Source: Sipunculus nudus (taxonomy: Eukaryota; Annelida; Sipuncula; Golfingiida; Sipunculidae). From it: a stretch of 64,000 bases of DNA. Where the stretch lies: positions 77,857,300 to 77,921,299 of the forward strand of contig CM049314.1 in assembly GCA_026874595.1 (NCBI GenBank), given 5' to 3'. Positions 1 through 12,900 of this stretch are shown piece after piece (position 1 is the stretch's first letter; every line of letters begins with the position of its first letter). The notes below the pieces were generated by a model. The model saw nothing but the letters and a program-made list of their open reading frames with translations. It was not told where the DNA came from and searched no databases. The translations under genes and the position numbers were made by a program.

Positions 1-339
1 TTTTTTTCTTTTTAAGTTTAAAAAAGACCTTAATTAGTGTTTGCCGCCCTGAAGTTAGCTGTATTCTACGCAATAAATCCTCACATATTAGCCATGGGCC
101 TATATAAGATATTCTATTATTGTATAACTTACAGAAAATAAGGTAAAACTGTTAAAGTTTACTTAAATAATGGAATTTGAAGAAAACTGTTGATGCTGTC
201 CTTGAAAGTGGTTTTGTATTCTAATATGTCTTTAAATCCTAAAAGTGAGAAAACTAGGAAATTTACTTCAAAAGTCTTTGTGATAGCTTAATGCATTATT
301 GAACTGTGGTAATAAACGATGGATACTAAAGAGATTTCA

Positions 340-342
<3 letters not shown>

Positions 343-379
<37 letters not shown>
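343..379. repeat. (TA)n microsatellite
   Basis: Pure TA dinucleotide tract inside duplication copy A. The matching place in copy B (14030-14100) has a longer TA tract, so the microsatellite predates the duplication and has changed length since. Confidence 0.95.
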
Positions 380-382
<3 letters not shown>

Positions 383-840
383 AACTGCTTGTCTGTCCAG
401 CCAGTCATACAAATCCTCACATCTGAACGTTCAGCATCAGTACCTTATAGACAGATGCCTTTAATCGTGAATATATGCCCCGCGGTCTCCTGAACGATTT
501 TCAAACGATTTGCCGGTCCACTTTGTACAGGTGGATATCCACATAACAACTCCAAGTAAGCTGCACCAAGCAGCAGTGTTTTCGTCTATATTTGATCCTT
601 AAGTACCATCGTTAGGTGACTGAATAAATGTTAGATCATTACCCGGAAATAAAAGAAGTCCAACATATTGTGCCAAGATTAAAATTTAGCAATTTTCGAT
701 ATTATATAACAATCACCGTCAGCAGGACAACAGAATTAAATTAAAATTAGGTAGTTGAATGACTTGTGTGAAAAATAACAAAGAACTGTGATTAAGTCAA
801 CATAACCTAGGTAAGCATTGTATTCGGCATTGTAATAGAC

Positions 841-2655
841 ATAAAAAATTACATCCAAAATCCTCAGTACATCAAAAGAATGTATCCCAGTAAAGACAGA
901 ACAAAACAGAACTGTCAATAAAGAATGGTTCACTCATGAACTAAAATTAATCAAACGAAAGCGTTTACGACTTAGATCCAAAGCAAAAAAAGTAAATAAC
1001 TGGGAATTATACAAAAATAATAGGAACAAATTTAATGCTGAAGTCAGTAAAGCCAGTTTAATATCATTTAAAACTAGTTAATGATTTATTGGAAAATCTC
1101 ATAACAAGACATACTGGTGGACAACCATAGACGGCCTTATGAAAGGAACAACACGTAAGATATTGCCACCGCTGGAAAAAAAGAAATGAATAATATGTTA
1201 TGCTACCAAAAGAAAAAACTGAGCTGTTTAACATATTTATTCAAGAAACAATACTTAACCGAAACTGAAACTATGTTCCCACAACACCAAGAAAATCGAA
1301 AAACCATATTAGAAGAAGTACAATTCGAAATAATTGATATTGAATCAATTATGAAATCCTTAGACACATGTCAATCCAAGGGACCATATGATATACACCC
1401 GTCTATTCTAAAGAGATGTCATAAGGAATGATCGTATCCAATAAAAAAATGTCCTATCAGTGCCGCCACGTTACTTAATACTGACATAGAAAAGACTTAC
1501 CAATGGTCTAAGAAATCACAGAAAAAATTACCAGTAAACCTCCCATACCTTAGATTAAATAACACAAACATTATTAGACTCAAGATGCACAAACCTCTAG
1601 GAATCATATATTGCAGGTTGCAAGATCATTTAAACTACATTACAGAAAAAGCAATGACCAAACTCTTAATCTTAAGCAAGCTAAAAATTTCTCCTTGACA
1701 GGACAACCCTGCAAAACATATTTTTTTTTATATTTTAAACCTGTTTTAGAATATGGAAACATATTATGGAGTAATTGTACCCAGGAACAATACCAATCAC
1801 TTGATAAAGTACAACTGATGGCTGCAAAATTGTAACGGGAGGGGTAAAAGGAACATTACATGAGCTCTTATATCTGGAATAAAGGTGGGAAACTTTCCAA
1901 AAGAGGAGAAAAAACAAACAAGTCCTCGTTCTGCACAAAATGATAAACAATAAAAGCCCACAATATCTACGTATTCTTCTGCCACCTCCGCATAATAACA
2001 TTCATGAAACAAGATTGGTTAAAAACAACATAAAACCAATACAAACAAGAACTTATTCATATTTTAACTCGTTTCTTCCAAAATTGTCAGGATATGAAAC
2101 CAAATGGATTCTGTTAAGAAAACTTGCTTAACAAGTGCTTCATTAAACTACAAATTGAAAAATAATTAGCCATCAGACACAAAACACCTAGTTACTACAA
2201 CTGGGGAACCTGAAAATCTCAAATAATTCATGCACAAATGAGAATGAAATGTAGCGATCTCAAATACCACATGTACATAAGCCATATTGATGACTCAGGA
2301 AATGTCAATGTGGCTACCCTTCAGAAGATCCCTACTACTACCTTCTGCAATGCCACTCATCCCACATCCATCAAAACTCTGTTCTCAGTTAGTACCTAAC
2401 AATCACCTAATTATTTGAATCCTATTAAACAGTCATTATGTTGCCCACACCTGTCTATATTTCAAACACATCAACATGATAAAATCGCACCCCTCTCTCC
2501 ACCAGAAAAATTATAATCTTGGAAATCAGGAGCGAGCTTAATAAGATTTAAGTAGATTGTTCTCAATCCATTGATAGTTTATCTATATGTGTAAATAAAG
2601 GATATCACATGAATGTATTTACTATATATTGTATCAATAAATCATTCAAGCAAAC
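841..2655 (+). mobile_element. 5'-truncated non-LTR retrotransposon (LINE) insertion
   Basis: Bounded by AATAGAC (834-840) and AATAGGC (2656-2662), a 7-bp target site duplication with one mismatch. Duplication copy B has the uninterrupted site (AATAGACC at 14533-14540), so the ends come from an empty-site comparison. The 5' end falls in the linker between endonuclease and reverse transcriptase, as expected for incomplete target-primed reverse transcription. The 3' non-coding tail (about 2420-2655) is AT-rich and ends in CAATAAATCATTCAAGC. Confidence 0.85.
905..2420 (+). pseudogene. LINE ORF2 relic: RT flanks and C-terminal zinc-knuckle-like domain
   Basis: Translated pieces in shifting frames follow the order of a non-LTR ORF2. 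At 915-1080 is the endonuclease-RT linker (EWFTHELKLIKRKRLRLR, then NNWELYKNNRNKF). At 1320-1425 is the RT entry motif (SKGPYDIHPSILKRC, compare SPGPDGIHPxxLK). At 1500-1690 is the post-catalytic region (LGIIYCRLQDHLNYITEKA). At 1725-2130 is the thumb-like C-terminus (KPVLEYGNILWSNCTQEQ, then a QLMAAKLVTGG-like run). At 2220-2420 is a CQCGYPSEDPYYYLLQC motif like the CxCG...H...C domain that ends many invertebrate LINE proteins. The catalytic FADD/YADD core is absent, so a large internal deletion has occurred. At least four frame changes are needed. Dead copy; jockey/CR1-like by style, exact clade unknown. Confidence 0.82.
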
Positions 2656-4640
2656 AATAGGCCGCTGATATTTAATTACACATTTGCAAAGTTTAGGAAT
2701 TCATTTAACATGCTTAATTTTTTTTTTCTTGAAACAAACAATATCTGGAGGACTCCAGAAACGAGTTTAAGTAGCATTTATTGACCATGTGAACCACCGA
2801 CTGCGCCGTTTAATACCCGGTAGTAATATATTCAGGTAGCAATAAATGACTCACCCAGTGATAAGGAAATAAACCGTTAAGCACTTGTAATACACATCGG
2901 ACATTATGCCACACTAAGGGTGGGTATTTTGTTCTGTATTTGGAACTAAATGGCAGTCAAAAGGAGACTGGCAGAGTTAGAAAAAATAGTAGCATATAAA
3001 GTTAAAAGAAAATGTCATCCAAGTTGTGCCAAGGTTAAAAAAAGAGTATATTCTATATTTGACAATGAAGATTGCCTTCAGAAAACCAAATACATTCAAT
3101 AACGTCTTTTAGCTCGAGAATTTCACGAATAATTTTTGATGATGTGATGTTTCTCTGTTTCATATAAAGTGCATTTTTAACAATAGCCAGAAATGTGTTC
3201 CACTTAAAGGTAATGAAGGGCAAATAAGACGGTACAGTGAATTTAAATGATGAAATATTATTTAATCAGTTTATTATTAGGAAAACAATTAAAAAAATGC
3301 AGGGATGCTCGAAATCATACAGTTCAAAGTTTATGAATAAGAGAGTGGTAGGAAGGGAACCGTTTAAACCTAATTTTTAATGCATGTCTCCACATGCCTC
3401 AGACACGTCTCAAGCTTAAATGTCCACAGGGAGTCGTGATATTACGGTTAGTGTAAGGAGAGTCACCCTGTTATTGTGTGATACTTATATCACGTGAACC
3501 TTTGGTGCCCAGAGTGAACTGAAGCTGTTGCATAAATAATTTAATATATGAACCTATTCGATTTCATAAGATATTATACCATGACACACCATGATTAACT
3601 GTTTATCGAATGTACGTGGAGCTGTTAGTTCTGCAAATAAACTCAAGATACTATCATTGATTTCGCCTGTGTATTTAACAGTTGTATATCAACACGCCCC
3701 TTTATATAGAGACGCCATGGTTAAATCTGCTTCTTCCATGTATGTAAAAATAATAAAGCTAGTCGCCTTGACCGTCATCGTCATTTTCATCATTATTTAC
3801 GACATCGTCGCATTCGTCATCCCCATAATAAACACCATCATGATGTTCTTCAACGTCTTGACCATTGACAATTATCAGCATCAGTATCATTACGGTCACG
3901 GGAAATAATATGATTTATATCATCGACACCACCAGGATCATTATTGTTCTATATTCTTTTGAATAATATTGTGATGCGCGTAGCTCTTGTTATTACTTTC
4001 ATTACCGTCACCGCTGCAGTAACCAAGCACAATAGCCACATTATTATTTTTCATTCCATATCTTAGCAACCATAGTTAGTAACTCTGCGAATCAAAATAA
4101 TTTTATTGTGACCATGGACTAAAGAAAAATTTGGAATTTTTTCTTTGGCCATTTGATCGTTCCACCAAACCCATGAATAAAAAAAAAGACCTATCATTTA
4201 AAGGTAGGCGGATCTTGTAGACCATAAATATAAAGTTATTAATGGAACCCTACACGTGGCTGTTGTATAATGACGGATTAATGAACGGTCAACGTTAACT
4301 TAATTTTTTTCTACATTATTCCTGACAGCGGGGTTGATAAATGACACAATCGTCTGATGTGTCACTGTTGACGGGCGGCTCCCGAATTCTATCGTCGGAG
4401 AGTAGGAATTATTAATAACCAGTCAACGTCTTTAGGTTACGTTACACCGGGGAGTAAATGCTGAACCACGTGAGTAAAAAAGTCGGTAAAATGAAATTAT
4501 AAGTCGCTTTTCGCTATTCTCACGTGAGTTCTTTAATCATGTAATGCTGTCCATCTTGACATGATGTTTGCATTTGTTCAATGATTTATGTTTCTAGGCC
4601 GACTGAAATAGCTACGAATAAAAGTTTCTGCTCGTATTGC

Positions 4641-6149
4641 AAGTGAAGATAATAATTTTACAAAGGAAACAATGTCCCTTTGTTCCTTCTCATTAATATT
4701 TCTAAATAAAAAAAATAATTAATAAGTCAAGTTTTCTAATTTTAATAATGTGTTGAGGTTATTCGAAGTCTTGAACCAACATTCATTTGGTATATTTCTT
4801 TTATATTTCAAACTTGGCTTATACTTGATTTATGATTACATCAGTTATCTATGTATTTCATTCGGTTGACCGAGACGATAAGGGATTCAAATATTACTTG
4901 ATCAACATGTTGTTTCATATGAAGTTGACGGAGCATAATTACTAATCACAATTGTAATGGTTTACTCAGACTTGCGACATTAGACAGATGAACCGACTTC
5001 ATTAACAAAATCACTCATTGTTTCAGTAAAACCAATCAGCTTAATTAAAAGAATTATTCATTTAAAGTATTCCGCAGCCATCAAAGACTCAGGTAATACG
5101 TGACAATACACATGAAAAGCATTAAATCATTGAAACTGAGACATCATGAGGTGTCGTGAAGACAGTCGTGCAATGATAAAATGAGTTTCAGAAAACCTAT
5201 TATTTCAGGTTTGTATTTCAAAACGTTTTATAGTTTATGATTTCCTTACAATCTTTATTATTTATATCTTCTCGATTTCTTAAAGAAGGTAAAATATAAT
5301 AATGTATCTTACGTTTGTATGTAAAGAATTGCAGTAGACAGTTTTAAATCAACAAGATATTTACATTTTGAGCCAATGTTATTTTCTCATATTTTGATTC
5401 CAGCTTTTAAATCACTGCTTTTTTTAAATTACTCATTTTTATTATTATTGATGTTGTAACTGTAACATGATATAATTATTATTTTCTTTACTATTTCATG
5501 TCATCAACTTCACTGCGGATACACATTTAAACTAATAAATATTCACTTTTTTGTATGTACAGCGGGTCTTTCAAAATCAGTTATAATTGTTGTATTGATT
5601 TTTAAATGTTTGAACTTTGGCCGGAGTCCTTATTCTTTGATAAACGTCTGTCCTGTTTAATAACACTTCAACCACGTCTATTTCATTCACCATATCATGT
5701 GTTAAAGTTGAGTAATTAATGGTTTACCTGAATCAGTAAATCTGAACAGTGTAAGCTGATGCTCCAAGCGACTAAGAGATTTTGGATTTCTTTGTTTTCA
5801 TGCACTCGCTACACCTGTTAGGTGACCTATTGCAAATAAATATTGCAAAATAAACAGAGTAATCATAATTATTAATTTTCCCTGAAAGATAAACTTTTAC
5901 AACTATGCAGAATCTGGATCTTTAGTAACGTGTTCCAATTTACCATATATAATGATTGATATCTAAGTTAATGAAAAAGGAAACAATCCAAACAGAATAC
6001 TGCATGTAAAAATCATCTAAATCTAAACAGATTCACTTATTATTTGCACACATTACCGCCTCTGTTACTTATAGATTCATGTTGATGACATGTTGGCATT
6101 TGTTGCTTGACTACACAAAAATGGCTTCCCACTATTTACAAAACTGATA
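4641..6149. other. AT-rich unique-looking DNA, nothing recognised
   Basis: No open frame above 60 codons, no tandem array, and no motif that I can place. The duplication homology ends near the left edge, around the GCCGACTGAAATAGC / TCCGACCTAAATAAC match. Confidence 0.5.
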
Positions 6150-6715
6150 ATACTATAATTAATTCAAATACAAGAATGTTAAAGGCACTGCCAAAACATT
6201 GAGTGTCGTAAAAATGTTCTTTAAATGCTCAGTAAATGACATAAAAATATTATTTATATTACCTAAGGCATTACTACGGGAAAAGAAACAGGCCATAATA
6301 CTTATGTATGTATGCCATAAATATAAAGTGCCTAATGCAAAGCATTAAAACATCTCTTTCCTCCCACTACTAAAAATATTTAGGACATTATTTATTCAAA
6401 TACAAGAAATACTTAAACGATACCACTTTCCTTGAAACTGGATTTGGTAAAACGAGCAAACTAGAATCCGATAATTTTCCGGATTCCAAAGTTATGTCCC
6501 ATTGATAGTATATACAGTAAAAGTAAATGTTAAACTAAAAAAAATGTCCTGAGTAAATGTCATTAATTGTAATTGATACTTACTGTATGCATCACAAATG
6601 GGGATAGTGTCCATATTACAAATGTACGTATGCCATAAATATGAACTGCTTAAATTAAAGCATTTAAACATCTCTTTGCTTCCAGTTTCAACCGGTGCCA
6701 TATTAAATAAACGAA
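6150..6715. repeat. Diverged tandem duplication, two units of ~320 bp
   Basis: The block at 6300-6400 (TATGCCATAAATATAAAGTGC, then CATTAAAACATCTCTTTCC) recurs at 6625-6690 (TATGCCATAAATATGAACTGC, then CATTTAAACATCTCTTTGC). The upstream parts (TAAATGCTCAGTAAATGACAT near 6225, TGAGTAAATGTCATTAATTG near 6550) also align weakly at the same offset. An old direct duplication with no coding content. Confidence 0.6.
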
Positions 6716-8578
6716 CCGCAAGGAAGTAATCAGGAAATGTTGTTCAAGCCATTTAAGCGCCTGGCAAAGTCGTAAATTAGGAGTTCCTCAGCCATGGGAA
6801 AATTACACGTTTCCTTTCATGTTTCCGGTAACATGAGTTACAAAAATTACTTGGTGAGCGCGGAAAGGGAATTCTGTTACAAATTAGCTTTTGAAAGGAA
6901 ATGTATAAAATAACACCGGAGTCATTTTGTTGATGACGTTCATTTGTATAATTAAGGAGCGTTATGATCTCTTATATATTTTTTCTACTCGCCGTATTAC
7001 ATAAATGCATAAGTAATTGTTTCAGCAAAAAAAAAAAAAAAAAAGAGTCGAGCACTTTATGTATAAGTGTCCCGACTCGGATTGTTCTTTGTTTTTTTTC
7101 TTTCTGCCAAAAATGTTAATTAAGGAACTTCAAAACTCATGTCACTGAATACATAATTTCCGTAAAGGCAAAACGCAAAGATTAAGCATGTATAAGCATA
7201 ATGTATTTACCGGTCCCACTTACCCCATAAATCTATATTTGCGTGATAAGTTTAATTGACGCATAAATGTATAGAATAGGGAGTATCAAGAATACATGAC
7301 AGAGCGGTTAAGGGCATTATCAAATTGACAGAGGCAGCGCAGCGTATGAAAAAAAAAACCGCTCAATTGATAATGACGCTTCATGCATAATATTTGTGAA
7401 CCCCATAACTTTTAACGTACTTCACATTTTGACCTCATTTTGGTACACGACTTGTTTAACCAAATATCTTGGACAAGTTTGAAAATAAGTGATTCTGATC
7501 AGGATCTACAAGGACGAATAGGCCAAAATATAGTTATAACTAATGAAATATTGCATATTTTTCAATGTTTTGAGATAGTGTATATTTTAATTCCCTAATG
7601 TTTTCGAATAACCAATAAGGGTGAAACAAAGCTATTTAAGTATTTTAGCCGTTTCCTAAACGTTATTCATTTAATAAGATTTTTTAAAAGAACGCGGACA
7701 CAGTAAAAGTGTTGAAGGTAATTTTGAGACGATACACCTATCGTCCTTTTCTGTGTTAGAAAAAGGTACTTTGCCACTTTGGATTTGATTGTGGACAAAA
7801 TGGTAGTCTCTTATTTGGAGCAGACAGAATTGATTACTACTTGTGCAATTTGAAATTGATATGTTAATCTCGATAGTTATAATGCTTAGAATATGTATTT
7901 ACTTTGCTGCTTATCTATATCCACAGCAGTTACCATGCTTATATATAAGGGTAATCTGTAGATCTAGATCTTTGTAGAGAAATCTATTTCTACAGATGCA
8001 TAGAAAAACAGCACCAAAACCGCCAAGGTACAATTCCATAGCAAGTCGGTTTTCACTGTTCCCGATTGGTTTCATCGACAAATATTCCTACTTTATACCC
8101 TGGACGAAAATATAAAAATAAAAATGATTTTTCTACCGTGACACTGTATTAGGTATTTATAATATCATTCTCGTTAAGGCACCCATTTTCTGTAATTTTG
8201 TGTCATCAAAATTTACAATCCACGATATCTGGGTCATCACCATGAGAAAACCAGCAATGTTTTAGCAATCTTCCGCTTGTGAAAGGGAGCGAGACTGCTA
8301 ATGTTAACAACAAAACAACACACTGCCCTACCCTTAGCCACAACCGGTCCTGATTAGACCTGGATGTTCTTGGATATCGGAATTTATCGTTTTCCGGCAT
8401 ATCTCAGATTTTTAAAAGACTGAGTACAAAGAAACCCACCATCCCCGATAGTCACATGTTTTAACTTAAAGACCACCATGATTAATTAAAACTTGCAGAT
8501 ATAACACATTATTACTATATTCTTAAACCTGTAATGAAGACAGGCGACCTTTTGAATCAGTGTTTAAGTGTATATAAC
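6716..8578. other. AT-rich intergenic stretch with one hairpin
   Basis: No gene is supported. It contains a poly-A run near 7026-7044 followed directly by the hairpin at 7045-7078. The rest is low-complexity AT-rich sequence with no repeat I can assign. Confidence 0.5.
7045..7078. other. Stem-loop next to an A-tract
   Basis: GAGTCG (7045-7050) pairs with CGACTC (7073-7078), and inside it CACTT pairs with AAGTG around a TATGTAT loop. A run of about 18 A precedes it. This could be the 3' end of a small retroposed RNA read on either strand, or chance. Confidence 0.5.
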
Positions 8579-9966
8579 AATAATATAGCCCCATTAGCGT
8601 TTAAGAAATATTGGGAGTAATATGACCCGTACTCTGAGGACAACGTCAAGGAAGTAAATCTTTGTACAAAAGAGTCTTCAACGGAATAACGCTTTAATTG
8701 ACCACATCCAATCCTAAAATTATATGAGGATTATTAATAACTTTCATGTGCATTCCGGTTTGTCGAAAGAACTTTGTGATTTTTTTTCCAGCTTATGAAC
8801 CTATTTTAGCAATGACAACGTCTAACGAGCTGTCTGCTTCCGGAAAGTATCCTTGACATTATCAATGAAAAATTTTAGCGCCTACACGGTCACGAAGTTA
8901 CGTAATTAGGGAGCAAGGAAAATAATACATGGAATAGCTTTTGTGTTTAATTATCTCGTGGCAGATCAATAGCAAACTCGCCGCTTATGATTTCTCTTAT
9001 CGTTTCAGACCACTGATGAGGAATTCTAGTATTTAGAAATGTGAATTGATCAAATAATGTATACATCAGGAAAACGGCTTCCCCGTTAAAGTGAACGCCA
9101 GCAATTATTGCATCTGAGCGCTTACCACGGTCGTGTTTTTTTTTTTTTTTTTTTTTAGTTTATGAAACTGTTTTCCCAATTACAACACCTTACAAGCCCG
9201 TCCGCTCCAGAATAGTGTCCTTGAAAATGTACTTGGACAAAAAAGCAGATTTCGAACAACTGAACAGGCACACAGTTAAAATAAGCAAGCAAAAAATCAT
9301 GAAGCAGCTTGTGGGTTTAAAAATCTCGTGGTGTTAATTATACGTTAATTCGTCGCTGATAATTTCTTCTCATCATTCCAAACTGTTAATGTGAAATCAG
9401 GTAATGACAACACCTTACAAGCCCGTCCGCTCCAGAATAGTGTCCTTGAAAATGTCCTTGGATAAAAAAGCAGATTTCGAACAACTGAACAGGCACACAG
9501 TACGAAATAAGCAAGCAAACAAATCATGAAGCAGCTTTGGGGTTTAAAAATCTCGTGGTGTTAATTATACGTTAATTCGTCTCTAATAATTCATCTCCAA
9601 ACTTTTAATGTGAAATCAGGTAATTACGTAACTTCGTGACTGTGTAATCGCTAAAATTGTTCATGGATAATGTCAAGGATACTTTCCGGAAGCAGACAGC
9701 TCGTTAGACGTTGTCATTGCTAAAATAGGTTCATAAGCTGGACAAAATCGCAAAGTTCTTTCAACAAACCGGAATGCACATGAAAGTTATTAATAATCCT
9801 CATATAATTTTATAATAATATACAATAATATAGCCCCATTAGCGTTTAAGATATATTGGGAGTAATATGACCTGTACTCCGAGGACAACGTCAAGGAAGT
9901 AAATCTTTGTACAAAAGAGTTTTCAACGGAATAACGCTTTAATTGACCACATCCAATCCTAAAATT
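8579..9966. mobile_element. Foldback-like element flanked by 143-bp direct repeats
   Basis: Outer direct repeats at 8579-8721 and 9824-9966 are nearly identical, with a few substitutions, and share the run from AATATAGCCCCATTAGCG to CCAATCCTAAAATT. Inside them are inverted arms: 8716-8908 is the reverse complement of 9621-9811 (for example AGCTGTCTGCTTCCGGAAAG against CTTTCCGGAAGCAGACAGCT), about 93% identical by eye. Between the arms lie a T-tract (about 9138-9157) and two ~220-bp direct units (9179-9402 and 9403-9618). A third, more diverged unit overlaps the left arm. There is no coding capacity. Known foldback and MITE-like DNA transposons have long inverted arms around tandem cores, but I cannot assign a superfamily. 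Confidence 0.78.
9179..9618. repeat. Tandem pair of ~220-bp units inside the foldback core
   Basis: Both units carry ACAACACCTTACAAGCCCGT, then AGCAGATTTCGAACAACTGA, then TGTTAATTATACGTTAATTC, at a period of about 219-224 bp. The repeat junction is GTGAAATCAGGTAAT in both. After the second unit the sequence switches directly into the right inverted arm (TACGTAACTTCGTGAC). Confidence 0.85.
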
Positions 9967-12900
9967 GTCACCTGGCCTTGTTAAAACAAGGATATGACAT
10001 ATATGGAATTCTTAAGATGTAAATATACTAAGTTAGGCTAGCATTACAAAAAAAGTGGATTCGTTACCTCCGACAATAATACAAATAAATTGTGTAAATG
10101 CAAATAAAGCTGTAATGATAAGAAAAAAGAAAAGAAATGTAAACAGTTACATCTCGCGTGCACACCAATAAAACAATTTGTGCAAAATTACTGGCTCCTT
10201 TGAAACCTGGTATAATGTTCTCAAAAGCAAATCTATACAATCTTTATTCTTGTTCTTTGTCTGTAAAATATTTTAAAGAATTGTAGTCAGTTAAACCATT
10301 CAATCATCACACGGATCATTTAGATTCGTTGATGAGAAATTAGTTAACTCATTATTGACTGTTTATTTTGTTAAGGCTTGTTCATACTTATTTTGATATT
10401 AAAATATTTATCTAATTAATACTAATTTGGCGAGATTACAAGGGAGTATTCATTCATTTATCTCACATGCTCTTTTCAAACGAAGTAAAAAACCTTATTA
10501 ATGTAAAGGCAGCCAATGTTTACATTGAAATTAAAACAAAATTAGTTCCACTAATTATATGACATTGAGCTTATGTATTTTATTCACTTTAAATATGAGC
10601 GTTAAAGTGATTAAAAGTGAAAAAACTTGATTGAATCATAAATTTTCTTGAAGAGTCATCGTCATCAATATAATCAATGCTGTAATGATATATTAGTTTT
10701 GGTTAAATATACAGAAGGTAGCCAGGGGGGTTTTGATTATAATCGATGTTTATGTTTATAAAGGGAAAGTTGAAAGAAAATTATCAAAAAAGATATACAA
10801 TAATATCAAGATTTTCCTGTACTGTTAGTTATGTAAATACAGGTAAAGTAATGAGATCGTATCAATTGTGGTCACGCTTATCTTTTAAAAGGACTGTAAT
10901 GGAATTAGCTTAAGAAAAATATCACAAGGTTACAACATGCATTGACAACTTAAAGTCAGCCATCTGACAATGGATCACAAAGACAAGGCAGAAACAAATG
11001 GCTAGATTTTTTTTTCCTGTCGTAGAGTTCTGTTTGAACAATCTAGTTGGCAGCTGCATATCTTTCATACTCCATATAAATAAGGAGTATTTGTAAATAA
11101 AAGAAGGCATAAAGAATGTCTGTACAATATTTTTTTTAATATTTTTTTTTTTGTTTAACCTTCCACCAGCCTTACTTTATACTGCCGCCATTCACGCATA
11201 CATACACTTAAAGCATGGTTATTATGTGGTTTAATGACTATAGTGACTATTCTTATGATTGTGTAAAAAAAGTAAGTGTTTAGCCATTTTACTGGGAATA
11301 GCATTAATGGTGTTTAAACCTGCTGGACTGTACTTAAGGTATACGTGACAGCCATGACATGCTTTTTTTCTCAAAGGTCGGTCAATAAGTTTTATTATTA
11401 TTCATGAAACGCTTTTAAAGTTATGCATTATTCCTAAATTTATGGTTCAGGATATATGAAAAGATTTAAAAAAACTTGGTAGAATTCGTAATCGTAATTT
11501 CCTTTGTCACTTGATTGAAGAAACAGGAACATTCGAGACATGCAAAGAGACAATAAGGATAAATATCCAAACAAAACATCGGATATAATTTAGAAAATGC
11601 TATTTGTGGAACATTTTAATCTCACGATTATGATTTGATGCTTCAGTTCTCAAGGGTAATCAACTCAATCTTATTCATGATTTTAAGATGAATATAAAGA
11701 ATAAATTAGCAGTTTGGCTTTTTTTCCTGAGATAAAAACATCTCCGATAACATTACGGAAGCTCTGAAAACAACCTTGTTTGGGATCCAGTACAGGGCAC
11801 TAAGAATCGGTGAAGACCGGCGGGCTGGAGATTTAACGCGGTTAATCCGTCCATCCAGTATATATCCTGGTGCTCAGGAAACCTTTTGAGTTCGTAATAG
11901 CGCAGGATTACTGTTTGCTCCAGTCTTGATTGATGTCGTGCAGAAAATAGGCGTCGTATCAACAGTCCCCAATACCATCTCCCTTCGGGCTGCCACCCGT
12001 AAAAGCCTGGATTTATACTGACATAGAACGCATTTACGCCCGGACTCAAACAAAACAGGACCACACAAAGGAAATGGCCGTGAGAGATAGGCGATTTAAC
12101 AGCGCCGATAACAAAGAGGCAATTTGGGAATAAAAGATATTTTTCTCAGGCAGGGTTGCTGACTCTTTCTGATTGGTTACACTGGATTTGTTCTGTCTGT
12201 TTTCATTAGAGAAAAATATGATAAAATTTACACCGCATTTACATCTCCAGCATGCCCAAAGCAGATGACTTAATCTATTTTACTTCTGGTGTATTTATCG
12301 TTTCTAAGTGACAGACAATTTGCGATGCTTTGCTCAAAAATACTGGTCTTATAGATGGATACAAACTGCGTTAAACCCTTTCGCCGGTATATTCCAAAAC
12401 CGTAAACAAGACAAAACCAATGTTCAAATAAGAAATATACTGGATATTCATTAAAGAAAAAAATTGAAATTGATAAATGAAACGAAATTTAGTAGCAACG
12501 TGTGAAAAGAAAGGGAAACTTTATTTTTAGAAACTATTACCAGGAACTGTCCAGTGTGAGCTAGTGGGCGTAAAATGAAATAGTACGTTTCCTCGCGATA
12601 TTGTAACACGGAGAGGAAGTCTGATAGAGAGAAACAAACATTTTATAGAAACTTTCTGAGAAAACCTTTCCAGATTTGACATGGCTACATGCTTTTTATC
12701 ACAGGTTTATCGGATTTTCCTGATGAAAGTCATCATAACAAATATACATTTGACAGGCATACGTTTACTTTTAAAACCAGCCAGTTTATAAAGTGCTCAT
12801 CAGACGGAAAAGGGATTTTAAATTATACATAAAAGTGCAATGAATAGAAACAGGAACAATTATAAAATTAAATGTCATGATATTACTAATTAAACCAGTT

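Larger units (their letters stand above)
1..4640. repeat. Segmental duplication, copy A (split by LINE)
   Basis: This stretch matches 13708-16510 in the same orientation. Recognisable shared blocks include the TATAAGATATTCT and TAACTTACAGAAAATAAGG stretches near 100/13770, GATTAAGTCAACATAACCTA near 790/14500, the CCATGTGAAC block near 2785/14665, CAAGTTGTGCCAAGGTTAAA near 3020/14920, and GACAGCGGGG near 4325/16210. Identity looks roughly 75-85% by eye, with many small indels. Copy A is longer because of a 1.8-kb LINE insertion at 841-2655. Neither copy keeps a shared long open frame, so I read it as non-coding. The left edge runs to the window start and may continue beyond it. Confidence 0.88.

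Noticed and set aside
3591-3908. 105-codon plus-strand frame in duplication copy A
   Set aside because: The corresponding sequence in copy B (near 15480-15780) does not keep the frame, and much of it is ATC/TCATC repeat-like.
7300-7390. Hairpin from GAGCGGTT/AACCGCTC and CATTATCAAATTGA/TCAATTGATAATG
   Set aside because: The two complementary pairs are not nested, so they do not form a simple stem-loop.
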